Of a stretch of DNA of 6,020 nucleotides, positions 4,831 to 6,020 are shown in pieces. The position numbers and the translations under genes were made by a program. The notes under the pieces are model-generated. The model was given only the letters and a program-made list of their open reading frames with translations, made no database searches and was not told where the DNA came from. Source of the DNA: Clostridia bacterium (lineage in GTDB: Bacteria; Bacillota; Clostridia; Christensenellales; UBA1242). How positions within the stretch are numbered: the first letter of the stretch is position 1; each line of letters begins with the position of its first letter. The stretch spans positions 1 to 6,020 of the forward strand of contig JAQVOQ010000055.1 of NCBI GenBank assembly GCA_028702545.1. Reading direction: 5' to 3'.

Positions 4831-5784
4831 TTATTCTTCGTCTTTTCTTAGGCTTAAGCCATAACCTTCAAGTTTTTGAATTACTTCTTCTAACGATTTT
4901 AAGCCTAGATTTCTTACTTTTAACATATCTTCACGGCTCTTTTTAGTTAAATTCTCCACAGTGTTAATGCCCGCTCTTTTTAAACAGTTATAACTTCTTA
5001 CTGAAAGGTCCATATCTTCAATACTTGTTTCTAATACTTTATTTTGCTTGTCTTCTTTTCTTGTAACCAATATGTCAGTTCCTGCCATATGCTCAACAAG
5101 TTCAACAAACAACATTGTGTGGTCTTGAATAATTTTTGCTGATAAACTAACAACTTCGCGTGCGCTCATTGTTCCATTGGTTTCCACCTCAATGGTTAAT
5201 TTATCAAAATCCATACTTTGACCAACACGAGCACTTTCTACTTGATAATTTACTCTTCTAACGGGAGTAAATATAGAATCTACTGCGATGTAGCCAATGT
5301 CTTCTTTAACATCTTTATTATAATCTGAAGAAATATATCCGCGTCCTCTTCCTACAATAATTTCCATCTCCAAACTTGCACCTTCATCAAGTGTGCATAT
5401 TTGCAAATCTGGTGTTAATATTTCTACTTGGTCGCTAAAATCAATGTCTTTAGCATAAACTGGACCTGCCGCGTAACGGTTAAGCCTTAGTGTTGTTTTA
5501 AAATCCATTTCAGTGTTAAAAGTTTTAACAGATAAAGATTTAATATTTAAAACTATATCTGTAACATCCTCTACAACGCCTTTGATTGTAGAAAATTCAT
5601 GTTGAACACCTTGAATTCTAATAGCAACAACTGCTGCGCCCGGAAGTGCTGATAACAATGTCCTTCTTAATGCATTACCCATGGTAAGTCCATAACCTCT
5701 ATCTAGTGGTTCTACAACAAACTTAGCAAAGCTACCATTTTTTAACTCTTCACAAGTAATTCTTGGTTTTTCGATTTCCATCAT
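4831..5784 (-). CDS. rpoA: DNA-directed RNA polymerase subunit alpha
   Basis: The alpha subunit dimerises to start assembly of RNA polymerase, and its C-terminal domain contacts UP-element DNA and activators. At 317 residues it is normal length. The N-terminal domain (about 1-235) carries GYGLTMGNALRRTLLSALPG (30-49) and GVQHEFSTIKGVVEDVTDI (59-77), both classic for the family. A linker (about 240-252) leads to the C-terminal domain with LSVRSYNCLKRAGI (260-273) and the helix-hairpin-helix RNLGLKSLEE (291-300). The arginine of the SVRSYN motif (R263), which matches the DNA-contacting R265 of E. coli, is present. AGGAGG (5797-5802) lies 12 nt before ATG 5784; the next codon is also ATG, so the start may be one residue later. 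It is 35 nt behind rpsD and 19 nt before rplQ in one operon. No frameshift or missing key motif is seen. Confidence 0.98.
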   Translation of the reverse strand: MMEIEKPRITCEELKNGSFAKFVVEPLDRGYGLTMGNALRRTLLSALPGAAVVAIRIQGVQHEFSTIKGVVEDVTDIVLNIKSLSVKTFNTEMDFKTTLRLNRYAAGPVYAKDIDFSDQVEILTPDLQICTLDEGASLEMEIIVGRGRGYISSDYNKDVKEDIGYIAVDSIFTPVRRVNYQVESARVGQSMDFDKLTIEVETNGTMSAREVVSLSAKIIQDHTMLFVELVEHMAGTDILVTRKEDKQNKVLETSIEDMDLSVRSYNCLKRAGINTVENLTKKSREDMLKVRNLGLKSLEEVIQKLEGYGLSLRKDEE

Positions 5785-5796
5785 AATCTAGTTTTT

Positions 5797-5802
5797 CCTC
5801 CT
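5797..5802 (-). promoter_or_regulatory. Ribosome binding site AGGAGG of rpoA
   Basis: A perfect AGGAGG lies in the 35-nt gap between rpsD and rpoA, 12 nt before ATG 5784. I see no promoter in this gap, so rpoA depends on read-through from the ribosomal operon. Confidence 0.75.
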
Positions 5803-5819
5803 AATAATTCACAATATTA

Positions 5820-6020
5820 TTATCTTGAATACATTTCTACAATTAAGTGCTCTTGGATATTTAAGTCAATATCTTCTCTAACTGGAAGAGCGTTTATTTT
5901 GCCTTCTAGTTTTTCTGAGTTAAATTCTAACCACTTAGGTGTAACAAGATTAATGCCTTTAAGTTCTTTAAACATTGCTATTTCTTGTTTATTTTCTTTA
6001 ACAGAAACAACTTCTCCAAC
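5820..6020 (-). CDS. rpsD: Small-subunit ribosomal protein uS4, C-terminal 66 residues
   Basis: Only the 3' end is in the window; the gene runs off the right edge in frame. The 66 residues show the uS4 C-terminal signature: a VKEN...FKEL stretch, then TPKWLEFNSEKLEGKI, LPVREDIDLNIQEHLIVEMYSR-type ending with a final YSR before TAA. This segment includes the end of the S4 RNA-binding domain and the conserved tail. uS4 is a primary 16S rRNA binder in 30S assembly and in several bacteria also represses its own operon. It lies 35 nt before rpoA. In Bacillus subtilis rpsD is elsewhere, whereas in many Clostridia it is here, which is one of the taxonomic clues. A second TAA directly follows the stop codon. 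Confidence 0.97.
   Translation of the reverse strand, partial: VGEVVSVKENKQEIAMFKELKGINLVTPKWLEFNSEKLEGKINALPVREDIDLNIQEHLIVEMYSR

Overview
The window is AT-rich, and every gene I can support lies on the minus strand. The right-hand third is the distal end of a ribosomal-protein operon in the order rpsD (3' end only), rpoA, rplQ. Three things suggest a low-GC Gram-positive of the clostridial type: rpsD sits directly before rpoA, L17 is long with charged inserts, and Shine-Dalgarno sites are strong. The rpsD-rpoA order is not exclusive to Clostridia (proteobacteria have it too), so this is inference. An uncultured Clostridia member would fit.

Right to left, which is the direction of transcription: rpsD (5820-6020, partial), rpoA (4831-5784) and rplQ (4302-4811) form a tight transcription unit with gaps of 35 and 19 nt. 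After rplQ comes a 619-base gap (3683-4301). It holds two related, tandem, strongly self-complementary elements (A about 4027-4144, B 4179-4303). Each is preceded by a copy of a 30-base direct repeat (26 of 30 identical). Their internal stem is kept by compensatory changes between copies, which points to a structured RNA. The gap also holds what looks like a decayed dispersed intergenic repeat (3876-3920) and a promoter (3753-3781).

That promoter serves a 305-residue predicted lipoprotein with two Ig-like (Big_2-type) modules (2765-3682), closed by an intrinsic terminator (2732-2766). A second promoter with perfect consensus boxes (2689-2717) then drives a very large surface protein, open at the left edge (1-2608, at least 869 residues). 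It has an N-terminal membrane segment and a long series of Big_2-like beta modules.

The operon end makes ribosome and RNA polymerase parts. The left two genes make exported proteins of the cell envelope that probably share a domain family, but each has its own promoter. The most unusual content is the A/B element pair just behind rplQ.
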